A stretch of DNA of 64,000 nt, from positions 1 to 64,000 of the forward strand of contig NZ_JABXKH010000059.1 of NCBI RefSeq assembly GCF_017115105.1, in the 5' to 3' direction. Every line of letters begins with the position of its first letter. Within the stretch, counting starts at the first letter, position 1. Below the pieces are notes generated by a model. It was not told the origin of the DNA. It made no database searches and saw only the letters and a list, made by a program, of their open reading frames with translations. This stretch comes from Nostoc sp. NMS2 (GTDB lineage Bacteria > Cyanobacteriota > Cyanobacteriia > Cyanobacteriales > Nostocaceae). Shown here in pieces: positions 63,841 to 64,000 of this stretch. The position numbers were made by a program, and so were the translations under genes.

Positions 63841-64000
63841 ATGCGTCGAGACTCAATTTTTTACAAACTGTTTCAACAATCCCCCACTCTCTTATTTGAA
63901 CTATTGACAAATCCTCCAACAAATGCAAATGCTTATCAATTTGATTCGGTAGCTGTCAAAGAACCCAAATTTGAAATTGACGGGGTATTTCTCCTACCAG
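63841..64000 (+). CDS. Rpn family recombination-promoting nuclease / DUF2887 (partial, cut by window end)
   Basis: ATG at 63841 opens a frame running off the window: MRRDSIFYKLFQQSPTLLFE, LLTNPPTNANAYQFDSVAVK and EPKFEIDGVFLLP. This matches the N-terminus of the cyanobacterial Rpn/DUF2887 proteins, members of the PD-(D/E)XK nuclease superfamily with Asp in EIDGVF. The remainder is outside the window. Confidence 0.85.
   Translation, partial: MRRDSIFYKLFQQSPTLLFELLTNPPTNANAYQFDSVAVKEPKFEIDGVFLLP

Overview
The window comes from a filamentous, probably heterocyst-forming cyanobacterium (Nostocales). Evidence: HIP1 octamers (GCGATCGC) are scattered throughout; there is a HetP-family heterocyst commitment gene, a CcmP tandem shell protein of the beta-carboxysome, a CrtD-type carotenoid desaturase and Uma2/Rpn-type nuclease genes; and intergenic DNA is crowded with miniature inverted-repeat elements and small dispersed repeats of the Nostoc kind. 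No rRNA, tRNA or CRISPR array was found.

Layout. 0-5.8 kb: AI-2E-type permease, lipoprotein serpin, exported S8 protease and ribulose-phosphate epimerase. 5.8-9.2 kb: a sparse region with a hetP-like gene, one small unknown gene and several repeats. 9.2-20 kb: GH116 glucosidase, secreted PPC-domain protein, two Ser/Thr kinases (one fused to WD40 repeats), GH57 enzyme and Nfu. 20-29.2 kb: histidine kinase, ribbon-helix-helix protein, lepA, a GT4 glycosyltransferase, then a ccmP-pentapeptide operon. 29.6-33.4 kb: a decayed tnpB and a GT4 gene resembling minimal sucrose-phosphate synthases, preceded by a well-matched c-di-AMP (ydaO/yuaA) riboswitch. 33.6-42 kb: NmrA oxidoreductase divergent from a LysR pseudogene, Rieske oxygenase, secreted beta-propeller/DNRLRE protein and SAM hydrolase. 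42-47 kb: a metal-efflux pair (His-tailed MFS plus CsoR/RcnR-type regulator), SMI1/KNR4 protein, frameshifted azoreductase and an ECF41 sigma factor. 47-52.3 kb: Uma2 nuclease, aspS, a hicBA module whose toxin is destroyed by a MITE, a nuclease-like gene, and a 21-bp tandem repeat beside a frameshifted gene. 52.5-64 kb: crtD, a saccharopine-dehydrogenase-like gene, an exported small protein, a CPA1 antiporter, two GT4 genes, a secreted propeller protein and a partial Rpn nuclease.

Two themes stand out. The first is osmotic and envelope biology: the c-di-AMP riboswitch ahead of a probable osmolyte or sugar glycosyltransferase, a cation antiporter, four GT4 genes and several secreted propeller, PPC and DNRLRE proteins. 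The second is active decay by small elements: several MITE families have clear ends and two have target duplications, one MITE has cut the HicA toxin, one repeat supplies the end of crtD, and at least four further genes carry frameshifts or stops. The most distinctive regulatory finding besides the riboswitch is a CsoR-family regulator in which all three primary metal ligands are replaced, although G-tract operators and a His-rich exporter lie next to it.
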